Shown here piece after piece: positions 32,168-43,414 of a stretch of DNA of 64,000 nucleotides. Below the pieces are notes generated by a model that had not been told where the DNA came from, ran no database searches, and saw only the letters and a program-made list of their open reading frames with translations. Position 1 is the first letter of the stretch, and the number at the start of each line of letters is the position of its first letter. The translations under genes and the position numbers were made by a program. This DNA is from Cyrtodaria siliqua. Lineage: Eukaryota; Mollusca; Bivalvia; Adapedonta; Hiatellidae. The stretch lies in contig JAWPHD010004483.1 in NCBI GenBank assembly GCA_037043455.1, forward strand, positions 62,001-126,000, in the 5' to 3' direction.

Positions 32168-34625
32168 GTATTCTTTGTATCGTCATAATTCAATTTTCAA
32201 TTAAAAAATACATTAATACTAAGGTACGATATATATCAGTACAGATTATTGACCGTCCGGCTCAATCCTAAAAAAGAAGGTAATGTTTAAGGTTCATCTC
32301 ACCTGACCGAAATGAAAAAGAAATGTAAATTTATTTTTAGGTGATTTGTTTTAGAGTTTGTGCATGTTTTGCATATCATTTTAAAGGTCTTTGTACCGAC
32401 ATTTTGAAAATGATATTTTTTTTGCAAGAAATGTTGTTTTTTTTGATAAATATTTTGCAAAAATATAACCGTAATTTGGGCATCATACGGCGAAACTCAA
32501 TATACTTCAAAATGAGAAATAAATGAAAATTCTTAATGAAAATAATTCTGTTTTGATATACTGAAGGCTGTGCCTAGCCGAAAATCTCATGCCACCTAAT
32601 ATAACGTTACGTATTTTGACCTCGAACGTGACCTCATGTTGAACTGCATGTCGCCATTTTCTGCCCTAGACAGTGGTGAGGCATATTAACCAAATACACG
32701 CGTTTAAGTGAAGTTTCTAGTAAAAGATGAACATGCAATATATCATTCTTGTTATATTTAACCTTACCGTCAATACCGTTCTTTGATCGGACATAAGATG
32801 TCGCTTTATTTATAGGTTCGCCGACGTTTGTTTACAATAATTTTCCGGCTTCGCTATGTTTCGGCGAAATTGTATTCTTACGCCAGAAATAGTCTTCTCA
32901 CACTCATCGAGTAAGATGGGGAGTTTTTCTCAAATTTAATAAAGTTTTCTATTTCCGTGTTTATTTTAGATCATACGCATCCTAATTTTGTATACATATT
33001 ACACAGTTACTACATCCTTTAATATTTTCACATTTACGACGTGCACCTGCAACGTGGGACCTACTTTTTCGGTTATAATTTCCCGTGTATGTTATTTGGC
33101 ACTTCCGAAATCGCGAAAAAGATGATAATATTGCAATTTTCTTCTTGATATGGACGATTTCTATACAGCATTTGACAAATCAAGGTAGCTATATGATTGT
33201 TTCACCTAGCTAAAGTTGGTTGATTATGCGATCACCTCCCGATCAGCATGAAACATTCCTAAAACCGTACTCATATCCAGCTATCAAACCTCCTTAATAT
33301 CCCGTGCAAGCATGCACGTGAAGATAGAAATGACAATGGTAAAAATAGTCCAAATTGTATATATACTTGAAAATATAGGTGTATTATTTTTATAAATTAT
33401 GGGTATTGTGACATTAAATTTTGACAAAATTCAAAAGGCACTGCCGGAGGTCACTAGTAGCCATTAAAGTTGACTTCTTCACAATTATTTTTTCCAAAGC
33501 CATAAAATAAAAAGAACTTGAGATTCCGTCGTATGATGTCAAAATTACGGTTACATTTTTAAAAAATATTACTAATAATAAAAAAAAAGTGTGCAAAACA
33601 TTATTATTTTCAAAATCTTGGTTCGAAGACGTTTAAAACGATATGCAAAACATGCACAAACTCCAACAAAATCACATATAAAACTAAATTTACTCTCTTT
33701 TTTTCATTTTGGGCTGCATGGCGCTAAATAAAGCGAATAATGCTGGTTACACTCATACATAATCTATTAAAAATGTAATAAATAGAATATTTAACTGTTG
33801 TCATCGATTATATGGAAATCCTTCAGCAGTTAAATAATCTCTATATCTACATGATCATTCATGCATTTACTCATATCACTTTTTCATGCTGCATAATTTG
33901 TTAGAGAAGACAATCTGGTGTTGAATATCTTCTAAGAAAGATTTCTTCAGCTGCATACTAACACCGGATCAAAGGTCAACATTAGTTTTACCGCTTACAA
34001 TTGCATACATTTTCTACTTGCACTGTTCATATACCTAAAACCTTAAAACTGTCAAAAGCATGATGAGCTGCATTTCCCTATATCAGTATAAGATGTCCGA
34101 AATACAGTTACAGACAAAAAATAACAGGAAACTGCACTAAAAAACTATTTAAAGAAGAAACGATTAGCACTCCTTAAAGGGGTTGATGCACTATTTTCAA
34201 ACAAGGTTTATTTTAAAGGGCTCCTACCTTTTTTAATCCTTCAACTATCAGTTAACAATCTTACTGAAACGTACTTATTTTAGTCTGGGGAAAATACCCT
34301 GCTGCCAAAACACGTCGTAAATCGAATGTTGGTATAGTCTGCTTAGGGCAAGTGTGTTCAATAGTGCGCACGCGCATACAGTGAAGTACCGCCTCTAAGA
34401 AAATGTATTACGAATGTTTACTCTTTGCAATTCGATTATGAATACACATGTAATTATGGATGTGCGATGCGTGCGTGATTCATCTTCTATGGACGTGGAT
34501 TAAAGTTGTATTTGCTCTGGAGGAATATTGCCTTTATTCAGTTTTACAGAACAACATGTCGTCGTCATTCATATTGTTCAGACAGGATAAAACGTTTATA
34601 GTTATTATATTACGTAATGAAACAC
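32168..34625. other. AT-rich region, no gene recognised
   Basis: Upstream of the kinase gene, so any 5' UTR exon and promoter would lie here, but none could be placed. Positions 34165-34230 match 61303-61360 ('cttaaaggggttgatgcact', 'aaggtttattttaaagggct'). Confidence 0.45.
34165..34230 (+). repeat. Dispersed repeat, copy 1 of a pair
   Basis: Shares 'cttaaaggggttgatgcact' and 'caaacaaggtttattttaaa' with 61303-61360, with a 6-bp length difference. Confidence 0.7.
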
Positions 34626-34793
34626 CCTAACTACTAAGAATACACATATAATGTATTAGTAATTAATACTCTAACTACCAAGAATACAAGTATAATGTAT
34701 TGGTATTGTAACACTCTAACTACCAAGAATACACGTATGATGTATTATTAATGTAACGATCTAACTACCAAGAATACAAGTATAATGTATTAG
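34626..34793 (+). repeat. ~44-bp tandem repeat, four copies
   Basis: Units begin near 34628, 34671, 34716 and 34761 with CTAACTACCAAGAATACA (CTACTAAG in the first) and contain 'gtataatgtatt'. Spacing is 43-45 bp. Confidence 0.92.
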
Positions 34794-34828
34794 AATCAAT
34801 AAAATAACCACGATACAGCCAGAATATT

Positions 34829-34960
34829 GTCACTTTACATAAAATCTCGAAGTTCACTAAATCTCGGAATTTGCCGAATATTTTTATTTACTAAAGCCAC
34901 TGTATTATCCGCAATATGTTTCGGCAAGAATTTGTACATATAAGTATATAATTTTATATA
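34829..34960 (+). repeat. Dispersed 125-bp repeat, copy 1
   Basis: Nearly identical to 42431-42555: 'tgtcactttacataaaatct', 'gttcactaaatctcggaatt', 'actaaagccactgtat', 'atccgcaatatgtt' and 'aatttgtacatataa', in the same order and orientation, ending in AT-repeat DNA. No coding potential. Confidence 0.85.
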
Positions 34961-35866
34961 TATCTATAAGTAATCAAATAAGCGAAAGTTAGTATGTTTT
35001 CAATATTTATACCGACAGTTTCGATAGAATGATCTGTCTTTCTCAAGGAATGTTGCTAAATGAACATATACATAGGAGGTTTGAAATCGCCCCAACGTTA
35101 TTGGGCGATTTTGGCGAGATTTTTAGAGATTCAACGAGACTTTCAAAAAAGATATTTTTAATTTAATAATAATTTCTTATTTTTAACTTATGAGAAGCAG
35201 CAAGTGACGTTAAAAAATTTAACTGATGCATCAGCAATTGACGTTGTACGTTTATTTACATGACGTCACGCAAACGTCGATTTTATGCGCGTGAAAAAAA
35301 CGCGCGAATAAATTGGTCTTGTCGCTGGTGGGCGTTTTAATTGGCCTAATCTGCCCAGACCGATATCTGCATGTAAGACTTATGCATGATACGGCCTGGC
35401 TGGCCGAGACCAGTGGTATCGGATACTTGTCTTCTAATTATCCTAAAATTTGGTAATTTACTTTGGCCGAGTTATTTCGGTTGACTGTGTTCTGTGAATG
35501 TAACGCAACGTTTCCTCTTCGAATTGTATACCTACCCTTCTAAGCGTTTAATCAAAATGTCGCGTCATGTAATCAAAAACGAATTAAGAATAACTTATTA
35601 ATTCCTAATGCAAGAACCTACAAGTGATTTAGCACATTTCACTTCTGTGTTAGTTTTATTACGTTTCTTTCCTCCTGCGTAGTCAAGGAATGACACGACG
35701 CTGCGTTTATTTATTGTCAGAACAACCGCAGAATTTCATTGGCAAGCTACCTTACATATTAACTAGTGGTTTGGACGTTTGGATATGCAGGTACTGCTGC
35801 GGGTAAATACCGGCTGATACTGAAAGCTTTATATGTAGATATGTAGGTTATTGTAGTAGCTTAATA
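34961..35866. other. Spacer, no gene recognised
   Basis: Mixed composition; CpG-containing around 35230-35400. No exon or element ends identified. Confidence 0.4.
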
Positions 35867-36180
35867 GGGCTGGCGTGACGCAGTCGGTAGCGTGGCGGAT
35901 TTGTAACCGGAGGCCCCGGGCTCAATCCTCCGTGGTGCCACTGAGTTTCGTCGGTGTGTTCTTGGGCAAGACACTTTCCCTTAGCCTCGTCCGTCGGATG
36001 GGAAAGTAAACCGGGCGGCCCCGTGTATCGGTCTATCCACCGAGCACGTTAAAGAACCATAGGAATATATTCGATAATAAGAGTAGGGCACGTTTCCCGG
36101 ATTCCTATGTATCATTCCCCTCTCTCTGGGGGCGGCTCTAAATAACCTATACTGTGTTGATGAGCCGTTAAACAACATTC
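35867..36180 (+). mobile_element. tRNA-Thr-like SINE
   Basis: Positions 35867-35940 form a tRNA-like head: GGCTGGCGTGACGCAGTCGG with an A box, an anticodon loop TTTGTAA that would read TGT (Thr), a B-box variant GGGCTCAATCC and a terminal GGTGCCA. The body contains 'ttcttgggcaagacactttc', the same style of central motif as the SINE at 27121-27330. The tail ends 'gatgagccgttaaacaacat'. The acceptor stem does not pair well, so a SINE is preferred to a tRNA gene. Confidence 0.8.
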
Positions 36181-36212
36181 ATTTCCGTTTAATGTAGAGG
36201 ACTATAGGTAAT

Positions 36213-36310
36213 AGTAAAGTTGGGTGCAACCCAGAGAACGGTTTAAACCACTGACCGTTCCAAGGCGGTATCCATATTGTCAACCATTTAATATGTGTGG
36301 TGTCGCATAC
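36213..36310 (+). repeat. Dispersed repeat, 'gaccgttccaaggcggta' family, copy 2
   Basis: Matches 20521-20625: 'accactgaccgttccaaggc', 'attgtcaaccattt', 'gtgtggtgtcg'. It lies right after the SINE tail, without a gag remnant. Confidence 0.65.
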
Positions 36311-37633
36311 TTTGCTTCTATATTTCCTTATGGTCTTTGTGTGTCGTGAATTTACTGTGTTATCAATCGTGAGCGCTCGGCCAGTCACGTCATTCGGGAT
36401 CCCACCTCGCGTGTATCACGGCGCTTCGGTATGTTTAAAATATTGACATCCTGTTAGCCGGAAGGCAACGGCACAGAAATAGTGCACTATTGCTATGTAA
36501 ACAATATGGCCGCTATCCACACGTGTTGATGTTTAATTTGCGTCGAGTGTTTGTTTTTTACAATGCAGATGAAGGTTTTATCACTGTTTTCATGTAAATA
36601 ATTTATTGATGGAGCAATCTGCTGAATAAAATTGCAACGTTTGGATGATGATAACTTCGATTTTGAATGTAAATTTGTTTTGGCGGTTTTGGCAGGAATC
36701 TACTTTAAGACGCGATGACGTAACCAATATGAAAACCTGCGTATTACATTCGAGTAATGCTGCGAAGCAGTGTTGCGAATGCTGTGTTATATGAATACTC
36801 CATTTCCGGTTCGGCTGTTCTGGTATAATAATGTTCGACCGTGTATTGATGATCTATTTGAAAACGTATGGCAAGCTCGTGCTTCTTGCAAATATAGACA
36901 ATACAAAAACTAACTCTCCACTACTTAAACCACAGGACTGCGCACGAAGCTGTCATAATTTAAAACACGCCATTGCAATACTCTTCTTGCTAAAACCTAA
37001 GCTACGGTCTGAAAAATATTAACATATTATATTTAACACATAAATTCCGGGCGTCTGTGGAAGCAACGACATAACATATATTGAAGGAATGCCCCGAAAT
37101 ATCATTATATATACTTATTCGGGTCTTCGGCCTTCGAAATATTAGGTTATATATTCTCCACCGCATAATGTATACTTTCTATACGGACGTGATAATTTAT
37201 TTAACCGTGTTTTAAAATATTGCTTCCTTAAGAAACTACATCAGGTAAAGGGATACTTTGCAAACCAGCTAAACTGTTTTCTTTCTTTCTTTTGTTTTCG
37301 GGGATCAAATAAAAGTAGATGAAAGACCCATATTGAGACATTTAAAAACATATATATTCACGTATACAGCGTCGAATTTGTTGGACACATGTGGGAACGC
37401 AGCGGCGTGCATTGAAGAAGAAATCGATGGCCTGCTTCCATATCAATGGAGACCAAATTGGTTATAAATGCGACATGTGTGCGGGTGTTTGTACAGCACT
37501 TATAAAACCGGTTATTATTAAAATATTAATAAATTTAAATCACTTGACAAGACGTCTACACTACAAATAGCTATTGATATTTTGGGTTAACAACGTGTAA
37601 CAGCAGCTAATATAAACTTCTAAATGAATACCT
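36311..37633. other. Spacer, no gene recognised
   Basis: Several short ORFs (for example 36831-37022), none with a recognisable motif. Confidence 0.45.
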
Positions 37634-37914
37634 CTGTTGAACCGTAAATTTCACAGAAACGAATTCTTCACACGTGTGAGGAATTCGTGCGAATTCTTCA
37701 CACACGTGAAGAATACGTGCGGATATTTCACAAAAATCGCACGAATATGTCACACATCATGAAATTTACGTTTGGCATATTTACCCCTAGTAGAGCAAAA
37801 ACGTATTTTTCACATGTTAAAACAGCACGAAAAAAATGCAATAAATGATTGCTTAGACGAAAACGTCACATGTACATACAGATCGGCGAAAATAGAATAT
37901 TATTAGAAAAATAG

Positions 37915-37985
37915 GCGGAGCACAACACAACACGACAGAACAGAACAGAACAGAACAGAGAATGGAACAGAACAGAATAGAATAT
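37915..37985 (+). repeat. (ACAGA)n / AACAC microsatellite
   Basis: Five-base repeats 'acagaacagaacagaacaga', with variants at both edges. Confidence 0.85.
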
Positions 37986-38221
37986 ATTAGAATTCCCATT
38001 AATGGTGTGCAGTTTTAACGGCAACAATGTATTAATTTGGCTTGTGTACAGCTGTGCGGTGTACGTTTTTGGTTTTCTCTCATACGATCCATTAGGAAGA
38101 GACGACGAAGCGCGAAATAACTTTGAAATTTTGAATCGTGTTCTTTGCGCTTCCCCAGTGCGTCTTCGTGCTCTATCATCGTGTTTTCGTGCATTGCCTA
38201 AAGGCCGATGCGCCAAGCGGA

Positions 38222-38475
38222 AGCTGCGATGACGATGCGTGATGGTGCAATGTCGATGCGTGAAGGTGCGATGGCGTTGCGCGAATGTGCAATGGCGATG
38301 CGCGAAGGTGCAATAGTGATGCGCGAAGGTGCGATGGCGGTGCCAGAAGATGTAATGACGATGCACGAAGATACGATAGCGGATAGCGGTGCCCGAAGGT
38401 GCGATGGCGAAGCGCAAAGGTGCGATGGCATTGCGCGAATGTGCAATGGCGATGCGCGAAGGTGCGCGATGCGCG
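38222..38475 (+). repeat. 21-bp GC-rich minisatellite
   Basis: About ten units of the type ATGGCGATGCGCGAAGGTGC plus one base, interrupted near 38380-38395. Because 21 is a multiple of three and the unit has no stop on either strand, several overlapping frames of 64-183 codons stay open. On the plus strand the unit would read M-A-M-R-E-G-A. I treat these frames as by-products of the repeat. Confidence 0.85.
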
Positions 38476-38789
38476 AAGGTGCAGCCACTGCACCTGGCTG
38501 CACCTTCGCGCTTCGTCGTCGCGTATTTTCGCTTCGTTGTCGAAACATCGGGCTTCTATAGTCTTTTTTATGATAGCAGACATGACAGACTGAACGATAT
38601 GTATTGATAAAAATACTTTACATTATTTGGTCCGTTAAATGTGAGAGGTTTAATAACTTGGCGTTTGATGCAAAAATAACATAGAACAGTCGTAAAGGTA
38701 AAATCGCGCGACGTTTACCATATTTTAATGGTTACATATTTGTCCGTAAACGAAACAAATGAACATATCAATACAGGTAAATCCCTTTC

Positions 38790-39130
38790 ATAAAGGTTCA
38801 GTACCTACAAATGTGTCCATACTACATGGGTGCTTTAGTGCGACCTCAACATTGAAGGTAGCCACCTGGCGGTTGCACGCTTGTGTTATGAGGAATAAAT
38901 GTGTCATGAGTAATTTGAAAATCGGTCTATGTATGTAGAATATACAGAACGGACACGAATTTTCATACAAACTCTATGACCTCAAAGCGCCCAGCGACAT
39001 TGACCATGAATATAGCCGCCCGGCCGTTGCGCGCTGCGCACCATTGTTTTATATGAGGAATAATTGTGCGAAAGTTATGGAGCCGACATGAAATTTCGGA
39101 CAGACAGGCGCACGCACGGATGGACAGGGG
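38790..39130 (+). repeat. Pair of diverged ~160-bp units
   Basis: 38840-38950 and 38985-39090 share 'cattgaaggtagccacctgg'-like (second copy: 'cattgaccatgaatatagcc'), 'atgaggaataa.tgtg' and 'gacatgaaatttcgg/gacacgaattttcat' segments. They end in 'cagacaggcgcacgcacgga', matching the closing style of other 'cataactctg' blocks. Confidence 0.55.
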
Positions 39131-39689
39131 TTACACATTTATGTGCCATAACGTCGTCGAATGGCAGGTGCATAAATTATGCAGTGCGAGCTAAAGCAAT
39201 CGATTTTGGCAAGTTATCTGTCAGTCCGTAAATAGCTGTAGCAAAACCGCATCGCAAATCTACATAAACATATCCGTTGAAAAGATTTAAAAAATACCTC
39301 GCTGCAATATATCTAAACGATTCGCAAAATGCATTTTTTCTTTCGGTACCTGTATGTACCTTAGTAGTTATAGTCCCGACAAGCTATTTCTAAATTAACA
39401 TTGAAGGTCAAGGTCACAGTGATACAATAATGGTACGTGGCACTCTGTCGTCCTAAAATGAATCAACGTACCAAGATTGGTACCTCTAGGTCCTGTAGTA
39501 TAATCTATGGGTTATGGTCCTTACTAGATTTTTCTATTTCTGACCTTGAAGGTCAAGATCACAATAACCCAGTTTTGACACCCAACATCTCAACATCCCA
39601 ATATGTATCCACATACCAAATTTGGTACTTGCATGTGCTGTATTATATGAGTTATTTCTCGGAAAACCAATATAACAATCATTGCTAAA

Positions 39690-40215
39690 TCAGGGGCGCA
39701 TAACTCTGCTTTTAATGATCCTATCTAAGCAAAAGTTAAACTTGACCAAATGCAATATGACATTTTTGCTAAATCGAGGGCAATAACAACTCTGGCGTTT
39801 CTAGCCCATACTCGATCTTGACCGAGATCTTATAGTCATACATATTCTGTCCAAATATTATTAAGATTAGTCCTGAAATAAAGCCTCTAGAGTGTTACAG
39901 TTTCTTGCTAAATCAAGGGAAATAACTCTGGAAATAACTCTTGGCCGATATGACCGAAACTCGAACTTGGCTTGCATTTTATAAACATTCACATTCTGTC
40001 TTAATATGATTCAGATTGGTCAATAATTGACTCTACTGTAGTGTGTTAACAAGGTAGAATATGGCATTTTTGCAAAATCATGGGCCATAACTCTGGTCAT
40101 ACTTGTACGATCTGGCCCATAATCGAACTTGGCCGAGATCTTTGGTCATATATGTTTTGTCCAAGGTTGGTCAAGATTGCTTGAAAAATGTGGCCGCTAG
40201 ACTGTTAACATACCA
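39690..40215 (+). repeat. 'cataactctg' repeat block
   Basis: Units near 39690, 39780, 39905 and 40080 begin 'aatc..gggccataactctg' or 'gggcaataacaactctgg' and continue with 'tcgaacttggc.gagatctt', 'catatgttttgtccaa' and 'gattggtca'. Confidence 0.7.
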
Positions 40216-40681
40216 ATTGTATGATATAAGCGATGAAAAGTACGTTCGTACGAAAAAGTCAAAAAAAAGTCAAACGTATATGTCACATTTTCGATTAGTG
40301 ATATTTACGGCCGTATTTGTAACAAAAGTGTGAAGAATTCGCACGAATTCCTCACACGTGTGAAGAATTCGTTTCTGTGAAATTTACGGTTCAACAGCCG
40401 TAGGTTGATTTTATATTTTTTGATATACTTGCTTCTCTCGTTATTCAAAAAAATACACGTCTGAATGTTTAAACAGTATTCAGTATTTCTTAAAAAGTTC
40501 ATTCTATTCATCATTATTAAATTTTTTTAAACTGAATTAAGTTCAATCCAATATGACTTTTTCGCATCATTTATAAACTATAATATGAAAATTTGAGAAT
40601 AATCGCTATGAAAGACAACAGTACAATGCAATTATATACTTTATATTCTCGTTTTCAACCGCTAAGATGTGTACATGTATA

Positions 40682-41122
40682 CTAAAGGAAAAAAGAAACG
40701 CAACTCGGGAATTTCCGCTATATAATTTATATACTGCACACTTAATATTCCAAAGAAATTTACCCCAAAAAAAAGGGTTGCAACTAGTTAGAGAAAGGAC
40801 AAAACTGGTTTTGTAACGTTTTAATCGCATTTTACCTTGTAACACAAAATTCATAAATGTTAAAGTTTCGCTTTGAACATTTGAGCCATTTTAGTACTGT
40901 ATTTAATGTAAAGAGATTAGCTTGTTCACGTGTTTGAGCTAAACGCGTGTTCAATAAATAATGAAACTTTGAAGGGATAATATCTGGTATTTTATGCGTT
41001 GTTTTATTTTATTTTCCGAAAGGAAAGGTCTAATGTAGCAATGTACAATTTGATTATCATCAGCCTAGTTTACATACAATATATAGAGTAAATTTCCGAG
41101 TTGCGTTTCTTTTTTCCTTTAG
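40682..41122. mobile_element. TA-flanked MITE (441 bp)
   Basis: The first and last 27 bases are identical inverted repeats, starting CTAAAGGAAAAAAGAAACGC, followed by AACTCGG. Both ends abut TA (40680-40681 and 41123-41124), as expected for Tc1/mariner-like or similar TA-targeting elements. No ORF of note. Partial relatives lie at 55742-55840 and 56131-56221. Confidence 0.85.
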
Positions 41123-41124
41123 TA

Positions 41125-41984
41125 TATTTGTATCTGTAATAATGATGAAGCAGCAAACCATGTTTATAGGAATTACAAAGTTTGTATAATGATATAATCT
41201 GAATAAGATCACAATTTATGAGAGTACTGTGACCTTAGTTACTGATGAAGAATTGTGTGCCAGCTACTTTTCAACATCTGTGAGAGTTATTATTAATGAT
41301 GCCTGGGTAAGAAGTAAAGTGTTTAATTTCCTGACTTTAGTATGTTTTTGATAAAATACGTCGGTAGGATTTCTCCAATTATAAAATGTTGTATTTTAGT
41401 AGGATAAAAAAACATGCTTGTATTTGATGCAACTAGTTTTTTTTCATTTAACGGACTGAAGGAATGTCATTAGAGGTGTTTAACAGTGTATTACTTAATA
41501 TTGTATACTTTCATATTGTCCCGTTTAGTTTGCATTGAGCTAAGTGTGCAATAATATTCTACGATATTGCACACATTGATATTGCACCGGAACTTTTTCT
41601 CGTGCTTGCTAAGAGCCGCGAAATAGAAATAAGGAACTACTTTCAAATAAAAATAACGGAATCCTTCCTATAGCGTCAACAAAAAAATACGTGTTTTTTT
41701 TTCAACCTTTAGGCAGAAATTGATAAAATAATTGAAATGGTCACTCACCCACTGTTTTTAACATTACTGAATGGTAAACAAACTTTAGAAAATCTCTTGA
41801 TGTTTTTAAAGACGTCATCCGACGTCGACGTCGTTTTCGCGCAAAATAATCATCCACAAAAAAATAAACTGAATGACAAGATAGGAATTCCATCAAAAGC
41901 TATAAAAATAACACAAATACAATGAAAAATAATAGTCATACAATTAAGATTGATCGAAAACAATATGAAAGTATACAATAAAAA
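41125..41984. other. AT-rich spacer
   Basis: No gene or element ends recognised; the 62-codon frame at 41737-41925 is unsupported. Confidence 0.45.
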
Positions 41985-42118
41985 GGTTATTGAATTTGTA
42001 TGGCTGATTATTACTTGAAACTCGTTGTTTTGGCGCAGGACGACTCGCAAGCAAGCTCGTCGTCCTTTGCCAAAACAACTCGTTCCAAGTAATATTTAGC
42101 CATACACATTCAATAACC
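41985..42118. repeat. 134-bp near-perfect palindrome (hairpin MITE)
   Basis: Arms of about 60 bp: GGTTATTGAATTTGTATGGC at the left, GCCATACACATTCAATAACC at the right. The inner pair is GTTGTTTTGGCGCAGGACGA and TCGTCCTTTGCCAAAACAAC. The loop is about 10 bp (GCAAGCAAGC). A transcript would form a long hairpin. Confidence 0.85.
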
Positions 42119-42430
42119 TATAATATTCAATGCTATATTTACTCTATTTTTTTGACAAATTAAAACAATTACAATCAGACACGAAAACAAATCAGGATTG
42201 CTGTTAATATACTTTGTGAAGCAGTGTTTTTTACGCTACTTATTGCATGCGTATATGCATATGTAAACAGCTTATCATATATATACGCATTTTTGGCCCG
42301 CAATATGCACACAATTACCCTACAATAAAGCTCTCGAGAAATGAGCCATATCAGAAATGCGGTCCGATACGCCAAAAAAAAAAAAAAATTTTTAAAGTGG
42401 CAATGGCCTATTATCAAGTCCATAGAATTT

Positions 42431-42555
42431 TGTCACTTTACATAAAATCTCGAAGTTCACTAAATCTCGGAATTTGCCAAATACTTTTATTAACTAAAGC
42501 CACTGTATAATCCGCAATATGTTCCGGCAATAATTTGTACATATAAATATATATA
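42431..42555 (+). repeat. Dispersed 125-bp repeat, copy 2
   Basis: Second copy of the repeat at 34829-34960, with a handful of substitutions, also ending in an (AT)n run (42548-42561). Confidence 0.85.
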
Positions 42556-42689
42556 TATATAAGAAGAAGATTCTTTATTATGCAATACTTATGCATAGCA
42601 TCATGACAGTTGTATACTCCGTGTTTTGTGAATTAGAGAATGTGTGTTAGGAGTCGAAGACATTTCATGCCAATATATTATATCCACTC

Positions 42690-43400
42690 TGGTTCGACAG
42701 ACCTCTTTCAGCTTAACTGTCTAAATGACAAATAAAACTGCATTGGTTTCTATGAATGTAACAATTTATTTCCTACAAGATACACATTTTACAAAAAAAA
42801 GAGGAAAACTACCTAAGAACACAGCGGGGGTTTGAATGTTTTTTTAGTAGCTTTACCGGTCAGTCAAGAGGAGTAGCAATTTTAATAAACAGTAACAGTT
42901 ACAGTTACTTTGATTTTTAAGGTGAAGTGTACAGAAAAAGATACAGAAGGCACTATGCTTATTCTAGATGCAACTATTTTCGACAAAGATATTACTCCGA
43001 TTAATATATATGGTCAAATTCTTTCCATAATTTGAGAGATAAAATATCAAAATATGACCACCCGTGTATAATCACTGGAGATTTTTAACTGGTTTAAACC
43101 CATAAATTGATGCATACAACTAAGTTAATACCAATAACCCAAATGCACGTGATGCACTTCTGAAAATTATCGCAGAATACAACTTTATAGACTGCTGGAA
43201 AGAACAACATTTAGAAAAAAGGGAATAGTCATTGTTTCTTAGAAATCCAGTGATAAAAAAGCCAGATAAGATTCCTTTTTAATATCGGATACTTTATATA
43301 CTGATGTAACAGAAACAACATTTCTCCCCGGCTACCGTACAGATATCTCAATGATATTAATACAATTTCAATATAGATGGACAATTATTTTTTGAAACGC
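42690..43400 (+). pseudogene. L1/Tx1-like element, endonuclease remnant
   Basis: Broken frames still show FLQDTHF (the LQETH motif of L1-type AP endonucleases), a GQSRGVAILIN stretch and IITGDF (the GDFN motif). The end of the domain follows with NPNARDALLKIIAEYNF and DCWKEQHLEKRE. Numerous stops and frame changes make it non-functional. It is the 5' part of the element continuing at 43415-46516 and 50605-50925. Confidence 0.78.
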
Positions 43401-43414
43401 TACTTTAAGAAATT

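Larger units (their letters stand above)
37634..40397. mobile_element. 2.76-kb element with identical 70-bp inverted termini
   Basis: Positions 37634-37703 and the reverse complement of 40328-40397 appear identical base for base, starting CTGTTGAACCGTAAATTTCA. Inside each terminus is a near-perfect palindrome, GAATTCTTCACACGTGTGAG followed by GAATTC. No transposase ORF is visible. The interior holds an AGAAC microsatellite, a 21-bp minisatellite, a pair of diverged ~160-bp units (38790-39110) and 'cataactctg' units (39690-40110). No clear target duplication was found (flanks ACCT and CCGT). Identical ends with an old-looking interior suggest recent movement or end homogenisation. Confidence 0.82.

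Noticed and set aside
35867..35940. Functional tRNA-Thr gene
   Set aside because: The acceptor stem does not pair, and the head continues into a SINE body with a known type of central motif.
37866..38607. Overlapping frames up to 183 codons on both strands
   Set aside because: They arise from a 21-bp repeat whose unit has no stop in several frames; no domain and no non-repetitive coding part.
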